Of a stretch of DNA of 64,000 nucleotides, positions 15,472-23,277 are shown in pieces (the stretch's first letter is position 1; each line of letters opens with the position of its first letter). The notes under the pieces are model-generated. The model ran no database searches, was not told where the DNA came from, and saw nothing but the letters and a program-made list of their open reading frames with translations. Both the position numbers and the translations under genes were made by a program. The DNA is from Microbacterium sp. 11MF (GTDB lineage Bacteria; Actinomycetota; Actinomycetes; Actinomycetales; Microbacteriaceae), in the NCBI RefSeq assembly GCF_000383475.1, contig NZ_KB911459.1, positions 758,467-822,466 on the forward strand, read 5' to 3'.

Positions 15472-16113
15472 ATGCGCCGCCTGCTCCCGCCCACCGTCGT
15501 CTTGACGGTCATGATGCTCGCGGCCTGCGCGCCGGTCCCGGAGGCGGATCCCTCCTCCGGGACCGGCACCGGTGCGACCGGGACGGTCTCCCCGACTCCG
15601 GCGACCCCCACGCCGGAGGTCTCCGTCCCGGTCGCACCGGCCACCCCGGCAGCCCTCGACCCGGTGCCTGCGCCCGAGCGCCTCAGGCTGGACGCTCTGG
15701 GCGTCGACATGCCGGTCGAGCCCGTCGGCGTCCAAGCCGGCGGCGAGATGCAGATCCCGGAGCGGCCGTCGACAGCCGGGTGGTACCGCTTCGGTGTCGC
15801 GCCGGACGATGACGCAGGGACCACGGTGATCGCCGCGCACGTCGACGACCGGGAGTTCGGCATCGGTCCGCTGGCGAAGCTCCGCGAAGCCCGTGCCGGT
15901 GACGTCGTCACGGTGACGGATGCCGACGGTGCCGCCACCGACTACGTCACCGAGTCCGTGACCTACATCCCTCGGGCCGAGCTTCCGGTCGACCGGCTGT
16001 TCACCCGCGACGGACCCCGCATGCTCGCCGTGATCACCTGCGGTGGTGATTTCGACCAGCAGACCCGGACCTACAGCGATAACGTGGTGCTCATTGCACG
16101 GGCCCGGTCATGA
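15472..16113 (+). CDS. Class F-like sortase, lipoprotein form
   Basis: The 213-residue protein has a signal sequence ending in L-A-A-C, a lipobox, so it is probably a lipoprotein, followed by a Pro/Thr/Ala linker to about residue 60. The sortase domain carries the catalytic His in I-A-A-H-V-D, the Cys in V-I-T-C-G-G and the Arg in Q-T-R-T-Y-S-D-N-V-V-L. Sortases cleave sorting signals and attach proteins to cell-wall precursors; targets of class F enzymes are poorly known. It follows the DUF4397 gene by 10 bases and overlaps the sigma factor gene by four, so all belong to one operon. Confidence 0.85.
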   Translation: MRRLLPPTVVLTVMMLAACAPVPEADPSSGTGTGATGTVSPTPATPTPEVSVPVAPATPAALDPVPAPERLRLDALGVDMPVEPVGVQAGGEMQIPERPSTAGWYRFGVAPDDDAGTTVIAAHVDDREFGIGPLAKLREARAGDVVTVTDADGAATDYVTESVTYIPRAELPVDRLFTRDGPRMLAVITCGGDFDQQTRTYSDNVVLIARARS

Positions 16114-16694
16114 GTCTGACCACCGAGCCCCGGCTCGCTGCACGGAAGGAGCAGGCCGTAGACGACGACATGCAGCTCGCGGAGAGGTTCGCGACCGGCG
16201 ACGAGACGGCGGTGAAGGCCATGTACGACCGCTGGTCGAGGATCGTCTACACCCTGGCGGTGCGCTCTCTGGGCGACACCGCCGAGGCGGAGGACGTCAC
16301 GCAGCGGACCTTCGTGTCGGCCTGGACCTCGCGCTCGTCGTTCCGGCCGGGCCGGGCACCGCTGGGCGCGTGGCTCATCACGATCGCCCGGCGCCGCATC
16401 GCCGACGCCCACGAGGCCCGTGCGCGCGCGGCGCGCCTCGAGGAGGCCCTCAAGTCGGTCGTGCCCGAGTCCACGGTCGAGCACGACCTCTCGGATGCGA
16501 TGCTCGTCGCCGACGAGGTGGCCCAGCTCGAACCCGACGCCCGTGCGGTGCTCGCCCTCGCGTTCTACGAGGACCTCACCCATCAGCAGATCTCTGAACG
16601 GCTCGGGATGCCGCTGGGTACCGTGAAGAGTCACATCCGCCGAAGTCTCACCCGTCTGCGAAGCCGATTGGAGGCGCACCATGTCACATCTTGA
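16110..16694 (+). CDS. ECF sigma factor (SigK-like)
   Basis: The 194-residue protein has region 2 (about 20-90, with D-E-T-A-V-K-A-M-Y-D-R-W and A-E-D-V-T-Q-R-T-F-V-S-A-W) and region 4 (about 135-190, with the helix-turn-helix L-T-H-Q-Q-I-S-E-R-L-G-M-P-L-G-T-V-K-S-H-I-R). It directs RNA polymerase to a small regulon, probably including its own operon. The ATG overlaps the sortase stop, and the anti-sigma gene starts 14 bases inside its end, a coupling that fixes the ratio of the two proteins. The resemblance to SigK is inferred from the RskA-type partner. Confidence 0.9.
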   Translation: MSLTTEPRLAARKEQAVDDDMQLAERFATGDETAVKAMYDRWSRIVYTLAVRSLGDTAEAEDVTQRTFVSAWTSRSSFRPGRAPLGAWLITIARRRIADAHEARARAARLEEALKSVVPESTVEHDLSDAMLVADEVAQLEPDARAVLALAFYEDLTHQQISERLGMPLGTVKSHIRRSLTRLRSRLEAHHVTS

Positions 16695-17424
16695 CCCCGA
16701 GGTCGCCGCTCTCCTCGCGATGGGTGAGCAGGCGTCCGACGAGGACCGCCGCCACCTGGATGCCTGTGCCGACTGCGCGGCGGAGGTCGCCTCCTTCGCG
16801 CGCGCCGTCCTCGCCGGCCGCGCCACCGGCGAGGGCGAAGCCCTGTTGACGCCTCCCGATCGCGTGTGGGAGTCCATCCGCTCCGAGCTCTCCCTGCCGG
16901 ACGACACGGCCGAGCCCGCGGCTCACCCGCGAGAGGCATCCGTCGCCGCCCCCGCTCGCCCGCACGTCGCACCGAGACGTCGGCGGATGAGTCGGCGCCC
17001 CGTGTTCTTCGTCCTCGCCGGTGCCGTCGCGGCGGTCGTCGCGATCGTGACCGCCGTGTGGGCGTCCGGGGGCATCGTGCCGCGTCCGCAGGTGATCTCC
17101 GAGGCTCGACTGGACGGGTTCCCGTCGTGGTCGGGCGCTGTGGGGGAGGCTCTCCTCGAACGCGTGGACGGGCACGACCGCGTGAGTGTCGACCTCGACG
17201 CATCCGTCCCCGACGACGGCTACCGCGAGGTCTGGCTCCTGACGGGCGACGCCAGCGACCTGGTGAGTCTCGGCATCCTGGACGGCTCGTCCGGGAGGTT
17301 CGACATCCCCGACGACATCGACCTCTCGAAGTTCACCGTCGTCGACATCTCGCAGGAGAACGTCGACGGCGATCCGGGACACTCGGGGGACTCCATCGTG
17401 CGGGGAACCCTGTCAGCCCCCTGA
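16681..17424 (+). CDS. RskA-like membrane anti-sigma factor
   Basis: The 247-residue protein has a zinc-binding anti-sigma motif H-L-D-A-C-A-D-C near residue 25, a cytoplasmic linker, one membrane helix (about 108-130) and an outer RskA C-terminal domain. That domain contains the typical Y-R-E-V-W-L-L and L-G-I-L-D-G-S-S-G-R-F segments. It should hold the ECF sigma factor at the membrane until regulated proteolysis releases it. It overlaps the sigma gene and ends the cassette; ftsE follows with its own promoter. Confidence 0.9.
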   Translation: MSHLDPEVAALLAMGEQASDEDRRHLDACADCAAEVASFARAVLAGRATGEGEALLTPPDRVWESIRSELSLPDDTAEPAAHPREASVAAPARPHVAPRRRRMSRRPVFFVLAGAVAAVVAIVTAVWASGGIVPRPQVISEARLDGFPSWSGAVGEALLERVDGHDRVSVDLDASVPDDGYREVWLLTGDASDLVSLGILDGSSGRFDIPDDIDLSKFTVVDISQENVDGDPGHSGDSIVRGTLSAP

Positions 17425-17466
17425 GTGCCCGGGAGTGTCGCTGACGGATGCCACGGGCATCGCGCT

Positions 17467-17472
17467 TAGGCT
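17467..17472 (+). promoter_or_regulatory. Candidate -10 element of ftsE
   Basis: TAGGCT ends nine bases before the ftsE ATG, giving a very short or no leader. Confidence 0.35.
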
Positions 17473-17481
17473 CATCTGGCC

Positions 17482-18564
17482 ATGATCCGGTTCGAAAAGG
17501 TCTCCAAGCGTTACCGCGGTACGAGCAAACCCGCCCTCAGCGACGTCGAATTCGATGTGCAGCGCGGTGAGTTCGTGTTCCTCGTCGGCGCCTCCGGCTC
17601 GGGGAAGTCCTCGTGCCTGCGTCTCATCCTCCGAGAGGACACGGCCTCCGACGGACGCGTCGTCGTCCTCGGGCGCGACGTGCGGGGTTTGAGCACCCGC
17701 AAGGTCCCGTACTTCCGCCGCCACATCGGGTCGGTGTTCCAGGACTTCCGCCTGCTCCCCAACAAGACGGTGTTCCAGAACGTCGCCTTCTCGCTTCAGG
17801 TCATCGGGTCCAGCCGCGCGTTCATCCAGCAGTCGGTGCCCGAGGCGCTCGCCCTCGTCGGTCTCGACGGCAAGGAGAAGCGCCTTCCGCACGAACTCTC
17901 CGGCGGTGAGCAGCAGCGCGTCGCCATCGCGCGCGCGATCGTCAACCGCCCCCAGATCCTCCTGGCTGACGAGCCGACCGGAAACCTCGACCCCGGCACT
18001 TCGATCGACATCATGCAGCTGCTCGCTCGCATCAACGCCGGCGGGACGACGGTCGTCATGGCCACCCACGAAGCCGGCTTCGTCGACCAGATGCAGCGCC
18101 GCGTCATCGAGCTCCGCGGCGGCGTCATCGTCCGCGACGAGCGCGGTGGTGGCTACGGTGACACTTCGAGTCTTCCCGTCCTCCGGCCGGAGACCGTCAA
18201 GGGCGCTGCGGCGACCGCGGCGCTGACGGCGGTCCTCGAGCTGCAGAAGCAGATCGTCTCCTCGGGCGACACCGGAGCCGTCGAGCCGCTGCCGGAGGTC
18301 GTGGAGCCCCCGGCGCCTCAGCCCGACGCGGTGCTCCCCGCTGTCCCGGTCGTGAACGACCCGCCGGTTGCGGACTCGCCTCCGAACGAACAGCAGACGC
18401 AGGATGCCGCGACCCCGGCAGCCGCATCGGAGCCCGACACCGGCACCCGCGGCATCCCGATCTCGCCTGCCGAGATCGACCTCGCGGGTATCGATGGACT
18501 GGGGGCGGCCGACCGACTCGGGCTCGGACGCCGCGACGAGGACGAAGTGGGGCCCACCGCATGA
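17482..18564 (+). CDS. ftsE: Cell division ATP-binding protein FtsE with long C-terminal extension
   Basis: FtsE and FtsX form an ABC-type complex that activates peptidoglycan hydrolases at the septum. Residues 1-225 are a full ABC ATPase: Walker A G-A-S-G-S-G-K-S-S, Q-loop V-F-Q-D-F-R-L-L-P-N-K-T-V, signature L-S-G-G-E-Q-Q-R-V and Walker B I-L-L-A-D-E-P-T-G. The product has 360 residues against about 225 for a typical FtsE. The extra 130 residues are rich in Pro, Ala, Glu and Asp, look disordered, and end next to the ftsX start. The ftsX ATG overlaps the stop codon. Confidence 0.95.
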   Translation: MIRFEKVSKRYRGTSKPALSDVEFDVQRGEFVFLVGASGSGKSSCLRLILREDTASDGRVVVLGRDVRGLSTRKVPYFRRHIGSVFQDFRLLPNKTVFQNVAFSLQVIGSSRAFIQQSVPEALALVGLDGKEKRLPHELSGGEQQRVAIARAIVNRPQILLADEPTGNLDPGTSIDIMQLLARINAGGTTVVMATHEAGFVDQMQRRVIELRGGVIVRDERGGGYGDTSSLPVLRPETVKGAAATAALTAVLELQKQIVSSGDTGAVEPLPEVVEPPAPQPDAVLPAVPVVNDPPVADSPPNEQQTQDAATPAAASEPDTGTRGIPISPAEIDLAGIDGLGAADRLGLGRRDEDEVGPTA

Positions 18565-19475
18565 GAGCTCGTCTCGTCCTCGGTGAAGCGCTCACCGGGC
18601 TTCGCCGCAATGCCTCGATGGTGATCTCGGTCATCCTCGTCACCTTCGTCTCGCTCACGTTCGTGGGTGCCGCGATGCTCATGCAGATGCAGATCGCGAA
18701 GATGCAGGGGTACTGGGCGGAGCGCGCCCAGGTCGCGGTCTTCATGTGTCGGGACGGCTCGACGCAGACGACGTGCAGCGGCGGCGAGGCCTCCAAGGAC
18801 CAGCTCGCGGCCGTGGCCGACAAGCTCAAGAGCCCCGCCCTCGACGGCATCGTCCGGAGCGTCCGCTTCGAGACCCGGGACGAGGCCTATCAGAACGTGC
18901 TCGACCTCATGGGCGAGGACTACAAGGACTTCATCACCCCGGCCCAGCTCAACGAGACCTACTGGGTCAACCTCGTCGACCCCACTCAGACGGAGGTCAT
19001 CGACGAAGCGTTCAGCGGTATGGACGGTGTCGAGCAGGTGAAGGACCAGATGGAGTACCTGCAGCCGCTCTTCTCGGCGCTGACCATCGCGACCTACTTC
19101 GCCGTCGCCATCGCCGGGCTGATGCTGGTCGCGGCGGTCCTCCTGATCGCCACCACCATCCGGCTGTCCGCGTATGCCAGACGTAAGGAACTCGGCATCA
19201 TGCGTCTCGTCGGGGCATCCAATCGTTTCATCCAGACCCCCTTCATCCTCGAAGGCGTGTTCGCGGCCCTCCTCGGCTCGGCGCTCGCGAGCGTGACGAT
19301 CTGGCTGGGGGTGCAGTACGGCGTCCGAGGGTACCTCGTGAACGAGATCGACTTCGTGACCACCTGGATCGACGGACGGGACGCGCTCCTGGTCATCCCG
19401 GTGATCGTCGGACTGGGGCTCGTCCTCGCTGCACTGTCGGCGAGCTTCGCGATCCGCAGATGGCTGCGCACCTGA
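18561..19475 (+). CDS. ftsX: Cell division protein FtsX
   Basis: The 304-residue permease-like protein has an N-terminal membrane helix (about 20-42), an extracellular domain of about 130 residues and three C-terminal helices, the standard FtsX form. In the outer domain the pair of Cys residues in F-M-C-R-D and T-T-C-S-G could form a disulfide. The outer domain passes the ATPase signal to cell-wall hydrolases. The motif A-Y-A-R-R-K-E-L-G-I-M-R-L-V-G-A-S before the third helix is typical of the family. Confidence 0.95.
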   Translation: MRARLVLGEALTGLRRNASMVISVILVTFVSLTFVGAAMLMQMQIAKMQGYWAERAQVAVFMCRDGSTQTTCSGGEASKDQLAAVADKLKSPALDGIVRSVRFETRDEAYQNVLDLMGEDYKDFITPAQLNETYWVNLVDPTQTEVIDEAFSGMDGVEQVKDQMEYLQPLFSALTIATYFAVAIAGLMLVAAVLLIATTIRLSAYARRKELGIMRLVGASNRFIQTPFILEGVFAALLGSALASVTIWLGVQYGVRGYLVNEIDFVTTWIDGRDALLVIPVIVGLGLVLAALSASFAIRRWLRT

Positions 19476-19504
19476 GCCCTGCCCACGCGGCGACCCGGCT
19501 CCGT

Positions 19505-19510
19505 TAGACT
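19505..19510 (+). promoter_or_regulatory. Candidate -10 element of smpB
   Basis: TAGACT lies 45 bases before the smpB ATG, so this transcript would have a leader; GAGGAG lies five bases before the ATG. Confidence 0.45.
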
Positions 19511-19555
19511 GGCAGACCGGCTGCGCGCGGAGCGCCGTCGTGTCGAGGAGTCATC

Positions 19556-20032
19556 ATGCCCAGGGAACGCGGGGAACAGGTCATCGCGACCAACCGTCGC
19601 GCGCGCCACGAGTACGCCATCGAGAAGACCTACGAGGCGGGCCTCGTGCTCACCGGCACCGAGGTCAAGTCGCTCCGGCAGGGGCGCGCGAACCTCAGCG
19701 ACGGCTACGCGTTCATCGACGGGGGACAGGCGTGGCTCGACGCCGTGCACATCCCGGAGTACTCGCAGGGCCATTGGACGAACCACTCGACCAAGCGCAC
19801 GCGCAAGCTCCTGCTGCATAAGGAGGAGATCGTCAAGCTCTCGCACGCGATCTCCGCAGGTGGCTACACGCTCATCCCACTGAAGCTCTACTTCTCGGAC
19901 GGTCGCGCCAAGGTCGAGATCGCCGTTGCGAAGGGCAAGCGCGAGTTCGAGAAGCGGCAGACGATCCGCGAACGCGAAGACAAGCGCGAGGCTGAGCGGG
20001 CCATGCGCGGCCGCAACCGCCTCGGCGAGTGA
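19556..20032 (+). CDS. smpB: SsrA-binding protein SmpB
   Basis: The 158-residue protein binds the tRNA-like domain of tmRNA and brings it to stalled ribosomes. Typical blocks are [24 protein letters not shown] and the basic tail K-R-E[15 protein letters not shown], which enters the mRNA channel. The partner RNA gene, ssrA, lies 2.2 kb downstream. Confidence 0.97.
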   Translation: MPRERGEQVIATNRRARHEYAIEKTYEAGLVLTGTEVKSLRQGRANLSDGYAFIDGGQAWLDAVHIPEYSQGHWTNHSTKRTRKLLLHKEEIVKLSHAISAGGYTLIPLKLYFSDGRAKVEIAVAKGKREFEKRQTIREREDKREAERAMRGRNRLGE

Positions 20033-20035
20033 CGC

Positions 20036-20257
20036 TCAGGCGGTTCCGGTCCGGCGTCGGGGTTCCGGCGGCGGGGGAACGGCCTTCGCCGCGATGACGG
20101 CTGCTCGGGGGATGCGTTCCACGCCGCGCTTGCCGTCGACTACCACGAGATCCACATCGATCGAGATCAGCTCGCCCAGCGCGTCGGTCGCGCGTCCATC
20201 GGGCAACTGGTAGCGCACCACGACGCGGGTCCCCGGGGCTGGGAACCGCGTCACCAT
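20036..20257 (-). CDS. Small SH3-like domain protein (Rv0428c N-terminal type)
   Basis: The 73-residue product contains G-T-R-V-V-V-R-Y-Q-L-P-D-G-R-A-T-D-A-L-G-E-L, I-D-V-D-L-V-V-V-D-G and V-I-A-A-K-A-V-P-P-P-P. This pattern resembles the SH3-like N-terminal domain of Rv0428c-type acetyltransferases in actinobacteria, here as a stand-alone protein with no acetyltransferase domain. The role is unknown. Its ATG overlaps the end of the SDR gene by seven bases, so the two are coupled. Confidence 0.65.
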   Translation of the reverse strand: MVTRFPAPGTRVVVRYQLPDGRATDALGELISIDVDLVVVDGKRGVERIPRAAVIAAKAVPPPPEPRRRTGTA

Positions 20258-21720
20258 CGGCTGGGGGCGTAGTCCTTGAGGAACACCCCGAAGACGTCCT
20301 CGCCCGCTTCTCCGAGCACGATCGGGTCGTAGACGCGCGCAGCGCCGTCGACGAGGTCCAGTGGGGCATGGAAGCCCTCCTCGGCAAGACGGACCTTGGT
20401 CGGGTGGGGGCGCTCGTCGGTGATCCAGCCGGTGTCGACGCTCGTCATCAGGATGCCGTCCGATTCGAACATCTCGCGCGCACTGGTGCGGGTCAGCATG
20501 TTGACGGCGGCCTTGGCCATGTTGGTGTGCGGATGCCCCGGACCCTTGTATCCGCGCTCGAAGACGCCCTCCATCGCGCTCACGTTCACGATGTAGGTGC
20601 GGCGTGCAGGGCTCGCAGACATCGAAGGGCGGAGCTTGGAGACGAGGAGGAAGGGTGCCGTGGTGTTGGCCAACTGCACTTCGAGCATCTCGAGCGGATC
20701 GACCTCCTCCACCCGCTGAACCCATGAGTTCGAGTGGTCGAGGTCGGGGATCAGTCCGCCGGCGTCGATCGCGGTTCCCGCGGCAAGCCGGTCGAGCGAG
20801 GTCGATCCGGCGGCCATCGCCTCGCGGGTCAGGGTGTCGGCGCGGTCCGCGGCCGCCGCGAGGATCGGGTGGGCGCTCACAGAGCGCTCGAGGGCCTCGG
20901 GGTGCCGGTCGTTTGTGTGCCCGAAGGTGACGAGCGCCGGGAGGGGGCCGTCGGGAAGGGGCGCCAGCTCGGCGTCGACCAGCGGCTGGTAGGCGCCGGG
21001 GGAGCGCCGGACGGTCTGCGTCGCGTTGTTGATCAGGATGTCGAGCGGTCCGGATGCGGCGACGTCGTCGGCGAGGGCGATCACCTGGGCCGGGTCGCGC
21101 AGGTCGATCCCGACGATCTTCAGCCGATCGATCCACTCCGGCGAGTCGGGCAGGGCACGGAAGCGCCGCACGGCGTCGCGGGGGAAGCGGGTCGTGATCG
21201 TCGTGTGGGCGCCGTCGCGGAGGAGCCGAAGAGCGATGTACATGCCGATCTTGGCGCGTCCGCCCGTCAGCAGTGCGCGTCGTCCGGCGAGATCGGTGCG
21301 CGCGTCACGCTTGGCGTGGCTGAGGGCCGCGCACTCGGGGCAGAGCTGATGGTAGAAGGCGTCCACGACCGTGTACGGCTCCTTGCAGATGTAGCAGCCG
21401 CGCGCCTTCTGCAGGACGCCCGCGATCGGCGCGGCGGTGCGTGTCGCGATCGGGATGCCGCGCGTCTCGTCGTCGATGCGGTCGGGGGCGCCCGTCGCCG
21501 TGGCGTGCACGACGGCACGGTCGGCGTCGGCGATCGCGGCGCGGATCTCGCGGCGGCGCTCCTTCTTCGCCGCCTTGAACATCGCGGCGGTCGCCTGGCG
21601 GACGGCGATGAAGTCGGGGTGCGTCCGGGGGAGCGACGACAGCTCGGAGAGGACGCGGAGCGTCGTGGCGAGGTCTGCGGGATCGATCCCCTGGTCGTCG
21701 GGGGAGATGTCGGGAAGCAC
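20251..21720 (-). CDS. SDR-family oxidoreductase with N-terminal extension and zinc ribbon
   Basis: The 489-residue protein has an N-terminal alpha-helical part (about 1-115), a four-Cys zinc ribbon C-Y-I-C ... C-P-E-C near residues 118-140, and a short-chain dehydrogenase domain. The nucleotide site reads T-G-G-R-A-K-I-G-M-Y-I-A, and N-N-A-T-Q-T resembles the N-N-A-G of the family. At the active site, where Y-x-x-x-K is expected, it has T-N-M-A-K within G-H-P-H-T-N-M-A-K-A-A, so the Tyr is replaced by Thr. Catalysis may differ or be lost; no substrate can be proposed. Translation probably starts at GTG, five bases after the -10 hexamer TACAAT. Confidence 0.8.
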   Translation of the reverse strand: MLPDISPDDQGIDPADLATTLRVLSELSSLPRTHPDFIAVRQATAAMFKAAKKERRREIRAAIADADRAVVHATATGAPDRIDDETRGIPIATRTAAPIAGVLQKARGCYICKEPYTVVDAFYHQLCPECAALSHAKRDARTDLAGRRALLTGGRAKIGMYIALRLLRDGAHTTITTRFPRDAVRRFRALPDSPEWIDRLKIVGIDLRDPAQVIALADDVAASGPLDILINNATQTVRRSPGAYQPLVDAELAPLPDGPLPALVTFGHTNDRHPEALERSVSAHPILAAAADRADTLTREAMAAGSTSLDRLAAGTAIDAGGLIPDLDHSNSWVQRVEEVDPLEMLEVQLANTTAPFLLVSKLRPSMSASPARRTYIVNVSAMEGVFERGYKGPGHPHTNMAKAAVNMLTRTSAREMFESDGILMTSVDTGWITDERPHPTKVRLAEEGFHAPLDLVDGAARVYDPIVLGEAGEDVFGVFLKDYAPSRW

Positions 21721-21725
21721 ATGAG

Positions 21726-21731
21726 ATTGTA
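21726..21731 (-). promoter_or_regulatory. Candidate -10 element of the SDR gene
   Basis: On the minus strand TACAAT ends five bases before the GTG at 21720, again suggesting a leaderless mRNA. Confidence 0.5.
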
Positions 21732-21746
21732 CGTCGGGTCGCCTGT

Positions 21747-21752
21747 TAGCGT
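21747..21752 (+). promoter_or_regulatory. Candidate -10 element of the Nudix gene
   Basis: TAGCGT ends six bases before the GTG at 21759. It faces away from the SDR promoter; the two hexamers are 15 bases apart. Confidence 0.45.
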
Positions 21753-21758
21753 TCTCGC

Positions 21759-22169
21759 GTGACCCCGCCCGACGCCGCATCCGTACCGTCCATCCGCGTC
21801 TCGGCCGCGGTCATCCGGGATGACACGGGCCGATTGCTCCTCGTGCGCAAAGCCGGGACGACCGCGTTCATGCAGCCCGGCGGCAAGCCTGAGCCCGGCG
21901 AGACGCCGGACGAGACGCTCGTGCGGGAGCTCGCGGAAGAGCTGGGAGTGATCGTGTCGGTCACTGCACTCCGATCGCTCGGCGTGTTCCACGCCGCCGC
22001 GGCCAACGAACCCGGGCACGTGGTCGTCGCCGACGTGTTCGACGTCTCGATCGCCGGTCAGGAACCCGCTGCGGCTGCCGAGATCGCCGAGATCCGGTGG
22101 GTCACGGCGGAGGAGACGGGGGCCCTCGAGGTCGCGCCGTTGGCGGTCGAGTACTTCCTCCGCGGGTGA
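21759..22169 (+). CDS. Nudix hydrolase
   Basis: The 136-residue protein has a complete Nudix box, G-x5-E-x7-R-E-L-x-E-E-L-G, at about residues 43-65 (G-G-K-P-E-P-G-E-T-P ... R-E-L-A-E-E-L-G). These enzymes hydrolyse nucleoside diphosphates linked to another group, such as oxidised dNTPs or NDP-sugars; the substrate is not predictable here. The start is GTG. Confidence 0.9.
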   Translation: MTPPDAASVPSIRVSAAVIRDDTGRLLLVRKAGTTAFMQPGGKPEPGETPDETLVRELAEELGVIVSVTALRSLGVFHAAAANEPGHVVVADVFDVSIAGQEPAAAAEIAEIRWVTAEETGALEVAPLAVEYFLRG

Positions 22170-22187
22170 CACCGCCCCGGTCGGTGG

Positions 22188-22193
22188 TAGTCT
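22188..22193 (+). promoter_or_regulatory. Candidate -10 element of ssrA
   Basis: TAGTCT is preceded at 17 bases by GGTGAC (22165-22170), a weak -35 match. A transcript from here would have about 80 bases to be removed before the mature tmRNA end. Confidence 0.3.
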
Positions 22194-22271
22194 GGGATGC
22201 TCGGACGCTCCGGCATCCGAGTGTTGACAACTCCACAGAGTGACAACGGTCCACACACCGCCAGGTGTCTC

Positions 22272-22640
22272 GGGGATGATCGGTTTCGACATCGCCTGTG
22301 ACTCTGCGAGAAGCGGGCCGAGGATGCAGGGTTATCTCGTAAACGATCTCTGCGAACCAATAACTGCCAATAAGAAGCAGTCCGACTTCGCCCTCGCTGC
22401 GTAAGCAGCCAGCTCGAGTCCGTCAGTCCGTGAGTGATCCCCTCATGGTCCCTGGCGTCATTTAAGGGATCTCGCTTCGTGGCGTCGCCTGAGCGTCACG
22501 CGGGACTTTTTCAGGCTGGGCTCGTCGACTCACGTGTCTGTACTAAGGGTCGGGGCCGAGCAGAACGCCATTTACAGACTGCGCCCGGAGAAGACGCCGT
22601 CTCTCAGCGATGGACGGGGGTTCGATTCCCCCCATCTCCA
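22272..22640 (+). ncRNA. ssrA: Transfer-messenger RNA (tmRNA)
   Basis: The acceptor stem pairs GGGGATG (22272-22278) with CATCTCC (22633-22639), and the T arm GGGGG-TTCGATT-CCCCC precedes the 3' end. The tag frame begins at GCC (22366) after the AATAACT context and reads A-N-K-K-Q-S-D-F-A-L-A-A, ending at TAA (22402-22404). The tag ends in A-L-A-A, which targets the rescued peptide to proteases. The CCA end is not encoded (ACGA follows). With SmpB it frees stalled ribosomes. Confidence 0.97.
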
Positions 22641-22704
22641 CGAACCGTTGTCACGGAGCAGAAGCCCCCGGTCCGTTCGCGGATGCGGGGGCTTCGTCGT
22701 CTCT

Positions 22705-23277
22705 TCAGCCGAGGTCGATCAGGTCGAGGCCCTGTCTCGTGTCCGAGACCTCCACCCAGCCGTTGCGGAAGAGGTAGGTCATCCCGTACCCCTCGTCATC
22801 CACGCGGAGGGCGCCCGCGGGATCCTCGGTGATCAGCACGCCCCGAGGATCGTCCTTTCGGATCCATCCCTCGGCCTGCAGCGCCGCCTGGGTCGCCGAC
22901 GCGTCGGCCTCGCTGATCGGCGACCATCCGAAGAGCACCAGATCATCGTTCGTCGGCGAGGCGAAGTCTCCCCACGTGCAGGAGATCCCCTTCGGGAGTT
23001 CGAGGTCGAGGATCACGAACGGGTCCTCGCGAACCGTCCAGCCCGTCGACGTGAAGGTGTCGATGGTGTCCGAGGAGAGCATGTTCTCGCACGTGACGTC
23101 CTCGGGGACGATCGTGGCCGCAGAGGACGGTGTCGACGCGGATGCCCCGGGTGCCGCAGCGCCGCTCGGATCACCACCCGGGCCTGACGTCGGAGTGCAC
23201 GCCGTCGTCACCGCCACGACGGCCGCGATGAGGACGGCGACCGCCGTCCGCTTCCGGTGTGAAAGATTCGACCTCAC
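22705..23277 (-). CDS. Predicted lipoprotein, unknown function
   Basis: The 190-residue product has a basic N-terminus, a hydrophobic stretch and V-T-T-A-C, a likely lipobox with Cys near residue 27, then a Pro/Gly/Ser/Ala linker. The mature domain has two Cys, in V-T-C-E-N and I-S-C-T-W, as in DUF3558-like actinobacterial lipoproteins. It starts at a GTG that overlaps the hisN stop by four bases, so it is the second gene of that operon. Function is unknown. Confidence 0.75.
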   Translation of the reverse strand: MRSNLSHRKRTAVAVLIAAVVAVTTACTPTSGPGGDPSGAAAPGASASTPSSAATIVPEDVTCENMLSSDTIDTFTSTGWTVREDPFVILDLELPKGISCTWGDFASPTNDDLVLFGWSPISEADASATQAALQAEGWIRKDDPRGVLITEDPAGALRVDDEGYGMTYLFRNGWVEVSDTRQGLDLIDLG

